Below, piece after piece: positions 1 through 11,688 of a stretch of DNA of 64,000 bases (positions are counted from its first letter, which is position 1; each line of letters opens with the position of its first letter). Below the pieces are notes generated by a model, which had not been told where the DNA came from, ran no database searches, and worked only from the letters and a program-made list of their open reading frames with translations. The DNA is from Corynespora cassiicola. Its lineage: Eukaryota > Ascomycota > Dothideomycetes > Pleosporales > Corynesporascaceae. The DNA lies in the NCBI GenBank assembly GCA_022059125.1, contig JAEUWY010000012.1, forward strand, positions 1,860,001 through 1,924,000, given 5' to 3'. The position numbers and the translations under genes were made by a program.

Positions 1-1748
1 GACGAGCTATCCATTCCTCGATCCTCCAAACGTCAGAGGTTCGCAAAGGATACTAGCTCAAAAGTGCCGGGGTCTCGCAAAGCCCGCGATCTGGTAGTTG
101 ATTCCGATAGCTCATCCTCTTCTGAGGAAGACAAAGTCAAAGCTTCGCGGAAGAAGCCCAAAAGGCGAGAGAGCAGACGCAATTCCATGACGAAAACTAA
201 CGGTCATGAAGCAAGAGCAAACGGCGCAAATCGAAGAAGCAGCCCACACCCTCCGACGACGATGAGAGTGAAGAGAACATCAAGACACCTCTTCGAAAGC
301 ACTCGAAGCGAAAAGCCACTCCCGAGGACTCCGAAGACGAAGACGAAGATGAAGCACCCCGTAGCCACCGCCGTCAACCCAAGCAGCCCGCCGCTATCCC
401 CATCAATGAAGACAGCGAAGAGGAAGTGATTACACCCCGGCGGAAAAACCCCGTGAAGCATCAGACCTCGGAGGATACAGATGAAACTTCCGATGAAGAA
501 GAAGATGGGCAAAAAGACGACAATTCTGAGGAGGACGACTTGAAAGAAGATCTTGCCTTCCTTCGGTCGTCCCCTCTGCCTGAGAAAGGCCGATTGCGCT
601 CGACACAGGACAAGCCCAAGAACGCACGCCAACGTGCTCTTGATGCGCTCAAAGCCAAACGCGCAGGAAACAGCGAGCCGCCTTCTTCCGCAACACCCAA
701 TCGCAAGCGACCGGTGGTGATTGACTCTGATTCCGAGGGTCAGTCTGAGTTGGAAGTGATTCAAGAAGAAGAAGACGGAGTTCTGCGAAGCGACGGAGAG
801 GACGACGAGGACGATGACGGTGAAGAAAACCAAACCACTGCAATGGACATATTCAGAGGAGATGCGCACGATGAGTCTTTCATTGATGATGATGAGGCAC
901 TACTTGGTGCTCCGGCCAACGACACGGCTATTCCGATTGAATTTACCGCCATGGGCCGAGCTAAACCACGTGATCTTTTCAAATTCGCAGTGGAGTGGAT
1001 GGTCAAGAAGAAGATCAATCCAGCATTTGCTTCGACTGACGAAATCTATGGTCTTGCCTTCCGGAAACTAGACGATGAAGTCAGCGGCCTCGCCAACTCA
1101 AAGTTCTCTTCGTCAGTGTGGGCTGCAGATTTCACCCGCGCGCTGAGAGCAAGACCAGAATTGCACATTCAAGAACTCGGTCCTGCAGAGAAGACTCTAT
1201 CATCTAATCACTGTGAAGCTTGCAACAGAAAGGCGCATACCGCCAGCTTCATAGCAACCTTCAGAGAAAAGCCATACAACAGAGAGACGCTGGAGCCACT
1301 GGTCGACGACTCTGATCCGGACTCTGACGGGGATAGTAGCGATTCGTCCTCTGTAGATTTGTCGGAAGCCTCCGAGGACGAACTGAATGGCGAGAAGGCC
1401 ACTTACGATGCCACTGGCGAGCGAATTCCACCCGAGTCCAAGCAATTCTTCTTAGGATCAACCTGCAAGGCAAATGCCCACATGGCCCACACGCTCCATC
1501 ACTGGCGCTATCACTTGAACAGTTGGGTGGTTGACGATCTTGTACGTAAAGGATATTGCACACCGGAGCAACTCGCAAAGCGGGACAAACAGAGTACCCG
1601 CAAACGAGAGAAGAAGGCCAACAAGATCGTTGACAAAATGGAGAAAGAAGGCGAGATTAAGAAGTTATACCGCCTCTATAAAGACCAATTGGACTACGCC
1701 CTCGAAGCATCCAATGAATACAGGGATGGCTGGGGCAAGAGGAGATAA
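1..1748 (+). CDS. DUF4211 domain protein, 5' end outside window
   Basis: The reading frame is open from base 1, so the true start lies upstream. Two exons fit: 1-135 and 216-1748. The proposed intron 136-215 has an ACTAAC branch at 195-200 and joins a Ser/Glu-rich segment in frame 1 to one in frame 3. The visible 555 residues start with a long disordered region of acidic runs and basic patches (nuclear-protein character). The C-terminal third carries a DUF4211-type domain: segment RDLFKFAVEWMVKKKINPAF, a Cys pair HCEACNRKAH, and a second conserved block ending in a Lys-rich helix. DUF4211 also occurs in animal CCDC82, QSER1 and PRR12, which are chromatin-associated or poorly characterised. 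Function in fungi is unknown. The family call is from memory of conserved motifs; the intron donor (GTCAAA) is weak, so the 5' model is less certain than the 3' part. Confidence 0.75.
136..215 (+). other. inferred intron in DUF4211 gene
   Basis: Both flanking frames have coding composition, but frame 1 and frame 3 must be joined. A GT at 136 and an AG at 214-215 remove 80 nt and restore phase. A consensus ACTAAC branch lies 15 nt before the acceptor. The alternative is a frameshift; no other GT between 136 and 200 gives the right phase. Confidence 0.55.
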
Positions 1749-2190
1749 ATTCCCTCTTACGTCAAGTCGTGTTTGAGGTGTCCGAGAAGCCTGTTTGCAA
1801 GCACAGGACAGGATGGGTGGAATGGAGGAGCCAACGTTTGATGGCCTTGCACATGGACACAACAAGGAGGCTGACGAGGGTTGTGTATGGTGGAATGTTT
1901 GCCCCGGGAGCTGTATACCCCCTTCTTCTTTTAAGATCCTGTACATCGGCATGCTAGGATGACCGCTTTCCATTCGGCTACTCTGCTGTATAGTGTCAAT
2001 TGGCAGCTCTCACATCGACCTGACCAAATTGTAATCATTGGCTTTTTGAATAATTTATCATTTCTGTCCACTCTTAGATGTGAACTAGAAGGCTATGTCG
2101 CTGTACATTACAAGTGATTTTGTCCCTCAAAAATGCCGGTCTAGAGAGGTCTATCGAAGAGAATGAACATCCACAGTGCTTTGTACACGT
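1749..2190. other. intergenic, convergent 3' flanks
   Basis: This 442-bp gap lies between the stop of the DUF4211 gene and the stop of the minus-strand Sec14-like gene. It should hold two 3' UTRs. An AATAATTTATCA stretch near 2049 is a plausible A-rich poly(A) element. I see no gene. Confidence 0.5.
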
Positions 2191-3368
2191 CTATGCCTCC
2201 ACCTTCTTTGGCTCCTCGCCACCCTTGACGTCCAGCTTGGCAACGCCATTCGCAATCTCCTCCTCAGGCTTCTTCTCCGCCTCCACAACAGGTGCAGCCG
2301 GGGTACCATTGACCTCAGGCACAGCCGCAGGAGCAGCACCTTCCTTCGCTCCACCGATGGGCTTCTCGTCACCACCCCACAGGTAGACCTCGCTCTCTCC
2401 AATGATGCCTCCAGCGGCCTGCCAGCGCTCCTTTCGCGCTGCTCTCCTCTCCGTGACGAGAGCCGTGAGAGCGGGCCAGTACGTGGCATGGTCGTACTGG
2501 AAGTCGACCTCTCCGCCCGAGACTTTCATGAGCTGGGAGGCGGGGATGTGGTCGGTGAGGGGCTCGTTGTAGCGCATTTTTGTCTTTGTGACTGGGTCGA
2601 TGAAGGGGGAGAGCATTTTGAGGAAGGCGGTGACGTACCAGGGCACTGTTGAAAAAAACATGTTAGTTACCTAGGTATTTTCTTCCTATATCGTATGCCG
2701 TGGGCATGGAAGAAACAGAGCGAATATAAAGGGAAACACTCACGGTGCGTAATCAGCGCCCGCCCCAGCCTCTCCGGATAGTGGTTCTGTAGGATAGACA
2801 TGACCTGGCGACTCTGGCCGATGCTGGGCTGGGAGCCAGCGCTACTGTTGCGGAAGTCGATGAGCAGGGCTAGCGTCTCCTGGCCCGGGGGCGTGAGGTC
2901 AATGGCAGCCTCGAGCATGTAGACCAGGTGCTCGACCTGCTTGTTCCCCGCCTTTGTGTTCTGGTTCTGCGGCAGCAGGTACAGGCACGGGCGGCCCTCG
3001 TTGTCGTAGCCCAGCAGCACCTGCTTGCCTGTCTCGTTCTCCGGGGAGATGTAGTCGGCAGTGAAAGAGTCTGTGCCGTACTCGCGGCGCCAGACGAGCG
3101 TTTCCTGCACGCGCTTCACGGCCTGGGGCAGGTTCCATTTCGTGGCGCGCAGGTAGCGGAGCAGGCATTCGCGGGTGAGCCACTGCTTTTCCGTGTCGCT
3201 GAGGGGCTCCTGGGCGGCGTCTTTGGCGGTCGATTTGGGCAGCGTTTCCCAGCTCTTCACGGCGGTGAGGAGCTCGTCGTACTTTGTCTGCTGTTCGGCG
3301 GTGAGGGCGGGCGGTGCTGCGGGCTTGCAGCCGTCCGCTGGCGTAGGGTAGGGCTCGATGGCAGGCAT
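2191..3368 (-). CDS. PDR16: Sec14/CRAL-TRIO phosphatidylinositol transfer protein, Pdr16-like
   Basis: Two exons, 3368-2744 and 2645-2191, encode 359 residues. The intron 2743-2646 has a GTGAGT donor and joins ALITH to LPWYV, the expected Sec14 core order. Residues about 15-125 form the CRAL-TRIO N-terminal helical region. The lipid-binding domain follows, with GKQVLLGYDNEGRPCLYL, a QVEHLVYMLE helix, LALLIDF and HYPERLGRALITHLPW. The last part, SPFIDPVTKTKM through FQYDHATYWPAL, matches yeast Pdr16/Pdr17 better than Sec14. Those proteins move phosphatidylinositol and sterols at the cell periphery and affect azole tolerance. The longest open frame begins 66 codons upstream, but the ATG at 3368 gives the normal family N-terminus. 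A C-terminal Ala/Glu-rich tail of about 70 residues follows the domain. Divergent from POL12. Confidence 0.88.
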
Positions 3369-3746
3369 TTTGACAAATGTTCTGATGCTATGCGCTTGGG
3401 TGTCTAATGGGTATACGGAAATTTGGGAAGAGAAAAAAAAAGGGAGCCGCTGACGAGGAGTCAAATTGCACAACACAGCTAAGCTAACGGCAAGACGACG
3501 AAGCAGATAAACATTCGGGAATCCTTGCGCGCTTGACCGACATCGCCGGCAGCGCCCAGGGTCCAAGTCCCAGGTTCCGCGCTGATGTGCGCCATCCGCT
3601 TCGGGCGCTAGCCCACCACTTTATTCTGACAGCCCGGCGCGTGTCGCGTCGTCGCGTCGCCCGCCCGGGAACACGAAATCATCCACCCGCCCTCTCATCT
3701 TCACCCCTCCACACCCCTCCCACGTCCCGCTTCGCACCAGCCCGCC
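3369..3746. promoter_or_regulatory. shared divergent promoter, PDR16-like / POL12
   Basis: The start codons of the minus-strand lipid-transfer gene and the plus-strand polymerase gene are 378 bp apart. The region includes an A-tract at 3432-3440 and pyrimidine-rich runs at 3690-3730 just before the POL12 ATG. No coding content. Whether it drives both genes together cannot be told from sequence. Confidence 0.6.
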
Positions 3747-6004
3747 ATGGACGACTCCACCGCCGAGCTCACCGACCGTTTCGAGCGCTACTGCAGTACC
3801 ACTAGCGACAATGAGATACCCCCCGAGATCCTCGGCGAGCTGCAATCAATGCTGCGGCTGTATCATATTTCGCCCGAAGAATTGGATTTCAAGTGGCAGG
3901 CTTACAGCCTGAAGATGGGCGAAGAGAACAAGCTCAGCCTTAAGACGGCGAAAGACTTTAAGAAGAATCTTCAGGACGCGCTGGAACGGGAGAGCCGCAC
4001 GAAGACTGCCACGAGGACTGCGCCAACCCCGCGCGCAAAGGGAGGGGATGTGTTTGATATGTATGCAATTCGCGGGATTGTGTGTCGTTCTAGTGTTGAC
4101 AAAAATCAGACTGGATGGATTGGTGCCGAATACGCCTCGCAATGGCGCTGGTGGGAGCAACATCAAGCGCAAGTCCAACTTTGATACCCCCGCAAGCAAG
4201 GCGAGCAAAATGCATGAGATGAGCTCTCCCGGTGGGCCTCCTGCTTCGAGCGGAGCGTAAGTATGGCCTCGGGATTATTAATACCTATGCTCACTCATTC
4301 TTAGTCAATTCGACTTTGCCTCTCGACCAAACGCTGGTGACATCGCAGAGCAGCTGAACGGCCATATCCCCCTCCCAGACAAGCCTGAAGAGCCACCGTC
4401 GGAAACTCGCATCAAACTCAAAGCCAACACCGACATGTCCAAATTCTCCTACAAGACCATGGCCATGAAGCTCTCAGAAGCATCCGAAGTCCTTGACGAC
4501 CGCATCGACGAGTTCCGACAATTGATCCAAGAACACATGGAACTGGAAGATAATGCTTTTGGAGACCCGTCTCATCAATCTCCCAGCGAAATCATCGCCG
4601 TGGGACGTATATGCTCTGATGCGCCAGAGGGAAAGTTGAACAGCAAATCCGTGGTCCTGGAGAGCTCAAGACGCTCAGGCAGAGGTCGTCGTGTTCCACT
4701 CAAGCTGGACAACGTCGAATCCTATAACTTTTTCCCCGGCCAGATCGTTGCTCTCCGCGGTACCAATGCTTCGGGGGACTACTTCAAAGTCACTGAAACA
4801 ATCCCTCTTCCCATGCTCAAGCAATCCGCCAGCACCCCCGACGAACTTGACGTCTTCAACTCCCGCCTCCTCGACACCCCCGAATCCGACCCCTCAAATC
4901 TACGCCCACTCACTATCCTGATCGCCGCAGGCCCCTACACCACAGACCAAAACCTCGACTTCGCCCCCCTCCACACCTTCTTAGACAATGCCGCCGAAAG
5001 CTGCGCAGACGCCATCATTCTCGTAGGCCCCTTCCTGGACGCTGAACACCCCATGATCCGCACTGGTGACTTTGACGTCCCCGCCCACCTCACCAACCCG
5101 GACCAAGCTACCATGACCGACGTTTTCAAGCACTACATCTCTTCAGCACTACAATCCTTCGCCCAGCGCGTCCCTACATGCAACATCCTGCTCGTCCCCA
5201 GCCTGCGCGACGCCTCGCACCGCCACGCCGCCTTCCCGCAGGACAAGTTTGTGAAGAAGGACCTGGGCCTCGGCCCCGCAGGCAAGCTCGTTCACTGCGT
5301 CACCAACCCCATGATGCTCACCATGAACGAGTTCTCGCTCGGCATGAGTAGCATCGACATCTTGGACATGCTGCGCCGCGAGGAAATCGCCGCAGGCAAG
5401 GCAAGGAGCATCAATCTGTACGAGCGCTCGGCGCGCAACGTCATCGAGCAACGCAGCTTCCTCCCACTTTTTCCGCCCACGGGGCGCCAGGGGCTGGGCA
5501 AGCCGGCGCCCGTCGAGGAGAAGGTGTTGCCCGCGAAGAAGAAGGCCCCCACTGCTACGGCGGCGGAGGGCGAGAACGCAAACCCCCCCACAGACGCGGA
5601 GCAGGCGAACGACGACGACGACAAGGGCCCCAGCCCCTTCTTGCCCTTGGGCACGATGCTCGATACGAGCTACCTCAAGCTCGGTGAGATGCTTCACATG
5701 AAGCCCGACATCCTCATCACGCCGAGCGTGCTGCAGGGATGCGTGAAGGTGTGTCTCCTAAACCCAACCCCCTCCCCCATCTTCTTTACTATACAAAGCA
5801 ATTGCAAGACTAACCCCCGCCCAACAGGTCGTCGAAGCCGTCCTCGTAATCAACCCGGGCACCCTGAGCAAGAAGCGCGCTGCGGGTACGTATGCGCGCA
5901 TGGTGGTGCAGCCCGCGCGCGTCAGCGAGGAAGAGAGGGAGCGGGGCACTGCGGTTGCGCATAGGCTGTGGGAGCGTGCTAGGGTGGAGATTGTCAAGAT
6001 CTAA
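3747..6004 (+). CDS. POL12: DNA polymerase alpha subunit B
   Basis: Four exons, 3747-4060, 4110-4256, 4305-5748 and 5828-6004, give 693 residues, close to the fungal norm. The protein is the regulatory B subunit of the polymerase alpha-primase complex that starts Okazaki fragments in the nucleus. Features in order are an N-terminal helical domain (residues 1-80), a linker with LDGLVPNTPRNG, an OB-fold region containing GRICSDAPEGKLN, and a calcineurin-like phosphoesterase fold with ILIAAGPYTT, ILVGPFLDAEHP and LLVPSLRDASH, which in this family has lost catalysis. The C-terminal block PDILITPSVLQGCVK then VVEAVLVINPGTLSKK is diagnostic. All junctions keep phase. The acidic/Ala-rich insert at about residues 505-545 is a linker not expected to be structured. 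Confidence 0.95.
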
Positions 6005-6595
6005 ATGTAACCATGGATGATGGCATGTAGGCATGGTGTAGGGCGTTTTTTTTTTTTTTGGAATAAGATTGGGCGGGTAGGATTGGGTTGGGATGGTAGG
6101 AAATGGGCTGGCAGGGGTGTAGCATAACAATAGCTTCTTGTGTATGATTCGGAATTGGATAAGTTTCCATTGACGATTTCTCGAGCTGCGGAGTTTGTGT
6201 CTTGTCCGTACCGCGGGTGCTTTCTAGTCTCCTGTCACTCGGATGTCGACCCATTCATTCAAGCAGGTTAGTCCTCAGAACACATCATTTCAGCACCAGC
6301 ATCACGGCAAGAGCTCCAGCGACATGTTTGAACCGAAGCCGTTGAATTCAGGATGAAGAATTTTTGATCAACCCGACACCATCCGTTCCGTGAGATTTAT
6401 CGAAAAGATGCCCGAGAAACAGCCATTTGATTTGACTCGCGAGCCCCCCGCATGCTAAATGCAGAGGATGCCGATGTATTTGCCGCTCCTTTTCATCCCC
6501 CTCATTGTGTCCATGTTTGCTCGAGTCGTCAGGTAATCATTGCGTACACCATCGCGCCGCCTCCATTGGTTCCACCCGGAGATATCGTAGGGAAT
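6005..6595. other. intergenic, convergent 3' flanks of POL12 and RPS29
   Basis: This 591-bp gap contains a T-tract at about 6047-6059, some 45 bp after the POL12 stop. Short open frames on the minus strand are compositionally random. No gene seen. Confidence 0.5.
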
Positions 6596-7173
6596 TTAAC
6601 GGTGCTGAGCTACTAGTTAGCGGGGGACTAGTCGCGGGCAAGAGTGGTGTCCGGTCGCAGGCCAATGCGGGTGGTGGCATGTCCACGCGAACCGAGGGGT
6701 GTGCGTAGCATACCTTGACGAAACCGATGTCGGCGCTCTTCTCACGGAAGCACTGACGGCAGATGTTGAGGCCGTACTTCCTGATGAGACCGGCCTTGTG
6801 GGTGCAGACGCGGCTGTGCAAGAAATTCCGTTAGCAGCTGTTCCTCTTCCATCAAAGACGCGGTTCCCAGCCGTGAGTCCTCCGCGGAATCCCCCCTCCT
6901 CCATTTCAATGTCGTGCCGGGATCGTATATGCGAAATTCAAACGTACCACTCGCGGGCGCCCTTGCCGTAGGTGCGGGGGCGGGAGTACCAGACTGCAAT
7001 GTCTCCGTCAGCAATTGTCCAAGTCATCCAAGATAGCTCTCGCATCCGCGCTCTCGGACGTCAAATGGCGATAACCACAGCTTCCAGGCATATTCTTCCC
7101 AGGAGTTTTCGTGTTTTTCGACCGAGAGCGCTGCGAGGGCGAGGCGTGCAGACATACCAGACTCGTGAGACAT
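6596..7173 (-). CDS. RPS29: 40S ribosomal protein S29 (uS14), four exons
   Basis: Exons 7173-7158, 6993-6948, 6813-6714 and 6604-6596 total 171 nt and encode 56 residues, exactly the yeast S29 length. The start ATGTCTCACGAGTCTG fills a 16-nt first coding exon followed by GTATGT. The zinc-binding Cys residues appear as CRVCTHKAG and CRQCFREK, with the first Cys codon split across intron 2. The last exon holds only His, Arg and the stop, giving the usual KHR ending; its acceptor lies behind a CTAAC branch. S29 sits in the head of the small subunit near the mRNA channel. Three introns in such a short gene match other filamentous fungi. No exon is long enough to appear as a convincing ORF, but the joined protein is unmistakable. 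Confidence 0.93.
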
Positions 7174-7733
7174 GTTGGGTGGATGTGTAGTTGAGGACTG
7201 TAAAGGTCGCTGCTGGGAATTCGCGTCAGAAACTAGGCCTTAGAGATTCGTATGAACTCGCAGAGAGCGCAGGACATACGTTAGTTGGCTGCTCACTGGC
7301 GGTGTTGCGGGTCGTGCGTTGGCGGCTGTCGTTCACGAAGGTCGAGAGGTTGCGAGTATCAATTTTGGCGGAGGTGCGCTCGCTCGGTGGAACCTCGGTG
7401 GGGAAGCTAAGCGAGCCTCCCACGATCTTGGCGTCATATGAACTTGCCTCATTCGGCAACTGGCGAAAAAGTGTAGAAGCCTTAAGTGAAAGCCTGCACC
7501 GCTAATTCCGGTTAAGCAAGTTCCCTTCACCATTTCCCCTCTCTTGCGGCTCCATTGTATTCATCGCGTCACCACGCAGATCAATGTATCTTCTCATAAC
7601 GGCACCGCGCATGAAATCAAAACACATCTTATATTATATATTGACAAATTATCATTAACAAGAAGCTTTTTTGTACGTTCGTAAGGATCGTGAGGTATCA
7701 TCGCAACGCATTCCAACCGACAAGAATGCAAGA
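7174..7733. other. RPS29 promoter / 5' UTR and 3' flank of secreted-protein gene
   Basis: A 560-bp stretch between the RPS29 start and the stop of the next minus-strand gene. The half near 7174-7560 should hold the ribosomal promoter and any 5' UTR. The 7620-7680 part is AT-rich (TATATTATATATTGAC) and likely 3' UTR of the downstream gene. No supported ORF. Confidence 0.45.
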
Positions 7734-9744
7734 TTATAGCCACTTTGCCGGGCTCATTTCCATCTCTGCTCCTAGTTCACCTCGTCTTCTCCTCCTCGAG
7801 GTGGTGGCAGTGACGACTGCGCTTTTTCCCTTCAGATCAGACACGCACTGCACGTTGGTCGGCCTGTTGGTGCTTCTGGCGTTGTAGCTCCACTTGCCAG
7901 CTCCTCCACCGCCAATCATGGGCCGTGTGACTGCGCCATTGTTCAGCACCAGAGACATTCCCTTGTTGTCGCCGTTGAGGACATTGGAGTGACATGTCAC
8001 GCTGATGGTACCAGATTGCCGTGACTCCCAGGTGTACGTGTCCAGGGTGACAATGTCATCTGCCGTTCTGCTGACCTTGACGGTGGCCTTTGCGGTGCTG
8101 TTCTTGGAAGGATCCGACTTCCGCGAAACTGTCAAGGTGAATTCAAAGGTGGTTTCTGCATTTACTGCTGGAAGGACCACAGTCGCCGTAGGCTGGCCAG
8201 CGTTTTGGATGGTGACAGCAGGCGATGCTGGAGCAGTCTTGGTCCAGGCAAAGACAAGGTCGCCACTCGGGATTCCCGAAGCAGTGTTCGATCCTGCAAG
8301 GAGGATCTGAGCTCCCACACGCTGAGTAGCGCTGAACTGAGAAACTGCCGCAACAGGTGCTGGAGCTTCTGGCTGAGGAGTTGGGGTAGCGTTTGGGTCG
8401 GTAGGCGGGTTGGGATCGAAGCATTCAGTCGCAGTTGGCTGGGTAGTGCCAGGGAACGGGTTGAGCGGGCCATAACGCTTACCATCGAGGTAATCCCCAT
8501 TGACAAGGCCGCGAATGTCGCCAAAGGGATATGGTGGAGGCTCTGTCCCAGGTACATCGACTTCAGGGAAGATCCATTCGCCAACCGCAGCAATGAACTG
8601 GCCGGCTTGAATGCCATCCTTGGTCTCGATAACGGGGCTACCCGTTGAGATTCTATATTCACGAGTATATGGAGTTCGGGTAGATGAGTCAAGACGGGCC
8701 TCCCATTTACAACGAGCCTCCTGCCTAGGAGTGGCACTTCCAATCGTCCGAAGGGTTTCTTCGCCAGTGCAAGGATCTACCTCTATGGCTTGAATGTTGA
8801 CAGTAGCGCCGGCACAGCTTGAAAGAAAACCAATCACCTGCCCGTATTGTTAGCAATTTCACTTGCGCAAATGACCAAAAGCTTACCTTGATGTCGGCGA
8901 ACTCGACATTTGGTGCGGTGTCCCTCACACCGACAAGCATGTCTTCTACCCGAATGTAATTCGGGACTGTGTCGGAAGCAGATGTAGTGACCTGAACGTT
9001 GACTGCAACAATTGACCAGGCAAGAATTTCGGAACCGCCAACTTTGAGACCTGAAAATTCGATGAAGTCACCCACACGGAAGGGGACCATGCGAAGAGGA
9101 TCAGGCGCCGCGAAAGTTGTTCCGGTGGGACGATTCGACTGTGGGCACTTCTCATCGTTGTCGCTGCGAGGAATGCACATGGGAAATCCACTAAAAGAGC
9201 TGACGCTCGGGTTCCCACCATCCGCAGGAAAGAAGGGAGCGTTGTCCGAGGCTTTTCCAAAAATTCCCTCCGGGTCGTTGATGCGCACTGTTGGTCCGCC
9301 GCGAATCTTGAGAGTGCCATCTGCTTGATTGATTGCCTCAATGTAACCTTGACTGCCTTCCAAGCCGAACCTGGCGGCAACCTGAATCTGACCAGCGATG
9401 GCCTTGTCGCCAATAATGTTTCCCACAACGGTGGTCTCGTAGCCACCGGCTCCAGCACCACATAGCCCAGAAAAGGGCGACCATACTACGGGGAATTGTA
9501 CAATCAGATTCTTGGGCACAGTGATTTGGAAATTGTTGATGGAAATGGAACCTCCAGAGTTGTACTCGGAAGGGTTATTCACGTTGCATCTAAGGAGATT
9601 AGAGCGAAGTAGCCTATGGGAATGCAGATCTTACCCATCTAAGCCACCGGTAACCGTAAAGGGGATTACGTTCGGTATAGGTGTCGCAGCAAAGGACGCT
9701 GGAACTACTGAGAGAAGGGACACGGCCTTGAAGAAGCGAGCCAT
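7734..9744 (-). CDS. secreted protein with C-terminal PKD/REJ-like beta domain, unknown function
   Basis: Exons 9744-9635, 9589-8887 and 8837-7734 encode 638 residues. The N-terminus is a clear signal peptide: basic MARFFK, hydrophobic AVSLLSVVPASFA, then ATPIP. The mature part is beta-rich with repeated Gly/Asn/Thr segments and regular Cys residues, suggesting an extracellular fold with disulfides. Around residues 410-440 is a Pro/Thr linker (DPNATPTPQPEAPAPV). The next 90 residues, from GAQILLAGSNTASG to ATVKVSR, have the Ig-like PKD pattern, with PTATVVLPAVNAETTFEFTL as the core. The protein ends with five Arg and a short acidic tail. No catalytic signature is visible. I do not recognise a named family; a cell-wall or secreted-matrix protein is an inference from signal peptide and domain type. 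Confidence 0.8.
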
Positions 9745-9813
9745 ATTGCCTGTGATCGAGACTGACGGCTGAGAATCACGTCTGAAAAGGCTCCAAGGAC
9801 GGCGCAAGAGGAC

Positions 9814-9820
9814 TATATAT
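9814..9820 (-). promoter_or_regulatory. TATA box of secreted-protein gene
   Basis: A palindromic TATATAT heptamer lies about 70 bp upstream of the ATG at 9744, within normal range for a TATA element plus short 5' UTR. TATA promoters often mark regulated, non-housekeeping genes; that reading is an inference. Confidence 0.45.
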
Positions 9821-11688
9821 CTCCCTCCAGGACCCGGGCTGGGGCACTCACAACATAGGGTAGTTATGCTTGGCACTTCTGCACCCGTACAATCCCTCGC
9901 TTCCGGTCCATGTATCCATCATCCGGCCCCAAGAGCACCTAGATGCATCTTTTCCAGATCACTTGCTTGCCAAAGAAGGTAGCACTGCGGTCTCGAAGCT
10001 CGAGCGCATACTCATACAAGGGGTTGTCAAAGCCCGATAACAGATGAGTCCGCCATCAATATTCCAAGACATTTAACGAAGGCCTAATGGCAACGTTGGA
10101 AGCCAGAATTAGGCTTGGTTCAGGCGAATGGATTCCAAAGTATGACAGGTGACCCCCAAAGTGGTAAGGTACGCATAGCATCCGATGCGACGGGCGCGGG
10201 GAACTAAGCTTGTAGCAAGAGTGCTTGACAGCTATCAGACATCCCCAAGAAGTCTCGACCTCTCAGCCCTAGACCGATAATCCTCCGGCAGTGATCCACG
10301 CGGGGGATAAGCCTGGTCTTTGGAAGCGGCTGATTGATGCCAAGGGCCGTGTTCGTATCCTTCCACATCTACGACGCTGTTTCGACCCTAATGGGGACCC
10401 CATGAATCGACCTCCCGCTCTGGAATGTAGCCCCGGCGAATTCCTGACGAGCTGGCTGTCGCGATTGAGAATAGGATGAGCGCAAACGAACATAGGAGAC
10501 CGAAGCAGACGAAAAATCGAGAACGTCAAAAATAAACACCAGATGATGTTTCTTAGAAACAGACCGAGGATGATACTGAATCAGCTCCTGCAGGGTGCGC
10601 CTCCAGGACAAGGCCGAATGCGAGCGAAGCTATTTTTAAGCGTCCAACTCCGTTGTTTAGGACCCAACGTGATTTCAGAAACACGGCAGGCAGCGGCCAA
10701 AGCAAGCATTACGAGAATTGGGAACAACGAAAAGCAATGACAACGAATCAAGATAGTTTGCGGTTGACACCAGTCAAAAGCCAGCGTGTGGCTGTTCTAG
10801 AGCTGGCGTAGGCGAGTGGCTTGCTAGACAGCTACCTAGCGCTCAAGTCATCATGTCATGGCTGCCGCGGAAGCGAATTGTCGCGCGTCTCATTTGAAGG
10901 TGATTTTGACCGGAAGTCTCCATGGAGAAAGTGGGTGAATTTGTCTTCACAAAGGATGCGGGATGCCCCGCCGTTTGTACTCGGCGAGCTGATGTCTGAA
11001 GAAGGGAGGATGAGCCTCGGCGGAGATCTGGGGCTGGGCGGGATGTCGCTTGCGGAAGAACATGTATCCCGCTAGGTCTTTCTTGGGGAACTTCCTGGCG
11101 ATCGGAAAGGCTTCTCCGCTGGTACCCCCTGTCATTGCACCTGAAGTCGGCAACACGAGAGGCATGCCGACTGACGCCCGCCATCTCATGACGCCTGGCG
11201 AGTTGGAGGCTTGCTTATCGAGTGCCACTACACGGCTACTGGGGACCCCTGCATACTATCCCACAGCCTGGCTCACGGGTTTCAACACTTCCGCGCTTGG
11301 ATTCCCTTTCGAGGAAAAAGATGTGAGAAGGATGGATCTGGACCTGACGATCTATTATTTGACAAATCAGGTATCTTTTACTTTGCCTGGAAGCTTTCCT
11401 AAATGTGCTCCCACTACGGATCCACCAGGATGACCCCAACCAAATCATCTATGTTACATCTGCACTTAGGGTCTCTAGGCACCCAGTGCACTAGTTGTAT
11501 ATACGCTGTACCCGAGATGAAAATAGCCTTCCAAACCGGGGGGTGTTAACGCACGAAATTGGACCACGTGTGCCCTCTCAGCTCTGTAGAGCCGTCTTCC
11601 TGAGCAATACCATGGGTCGACTCCATGGCATTTCAAAGCTCCAGGTCAACAAACACCACCAACACCACCAATAGCTTCCCCCCATCCT
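9821..11688. other. 1.9-kb intergenic region without supported gene
   Basis: This stretch upstream of the secreted-protein gene has only short overlapping frames on both strands (up to 127 codons at 11050-11433, opening with a TTG). None shows a recognisable motif or spliceable continuation. The segment 10840-11410 is open on both strands and GC-richer than its surroundings, so a decayed or lineage-specific small gene is possible. It probably contains the upstream control region of the secreted-protein gene and the 3' flank of the GNAT gene. Confidence 0.4.

Noticed and set aside
5149..5697. Minus-strand open frames opposite POL12 exon 3
   Set aside because: Antisense shadow of a well-supported polymerase subunit.
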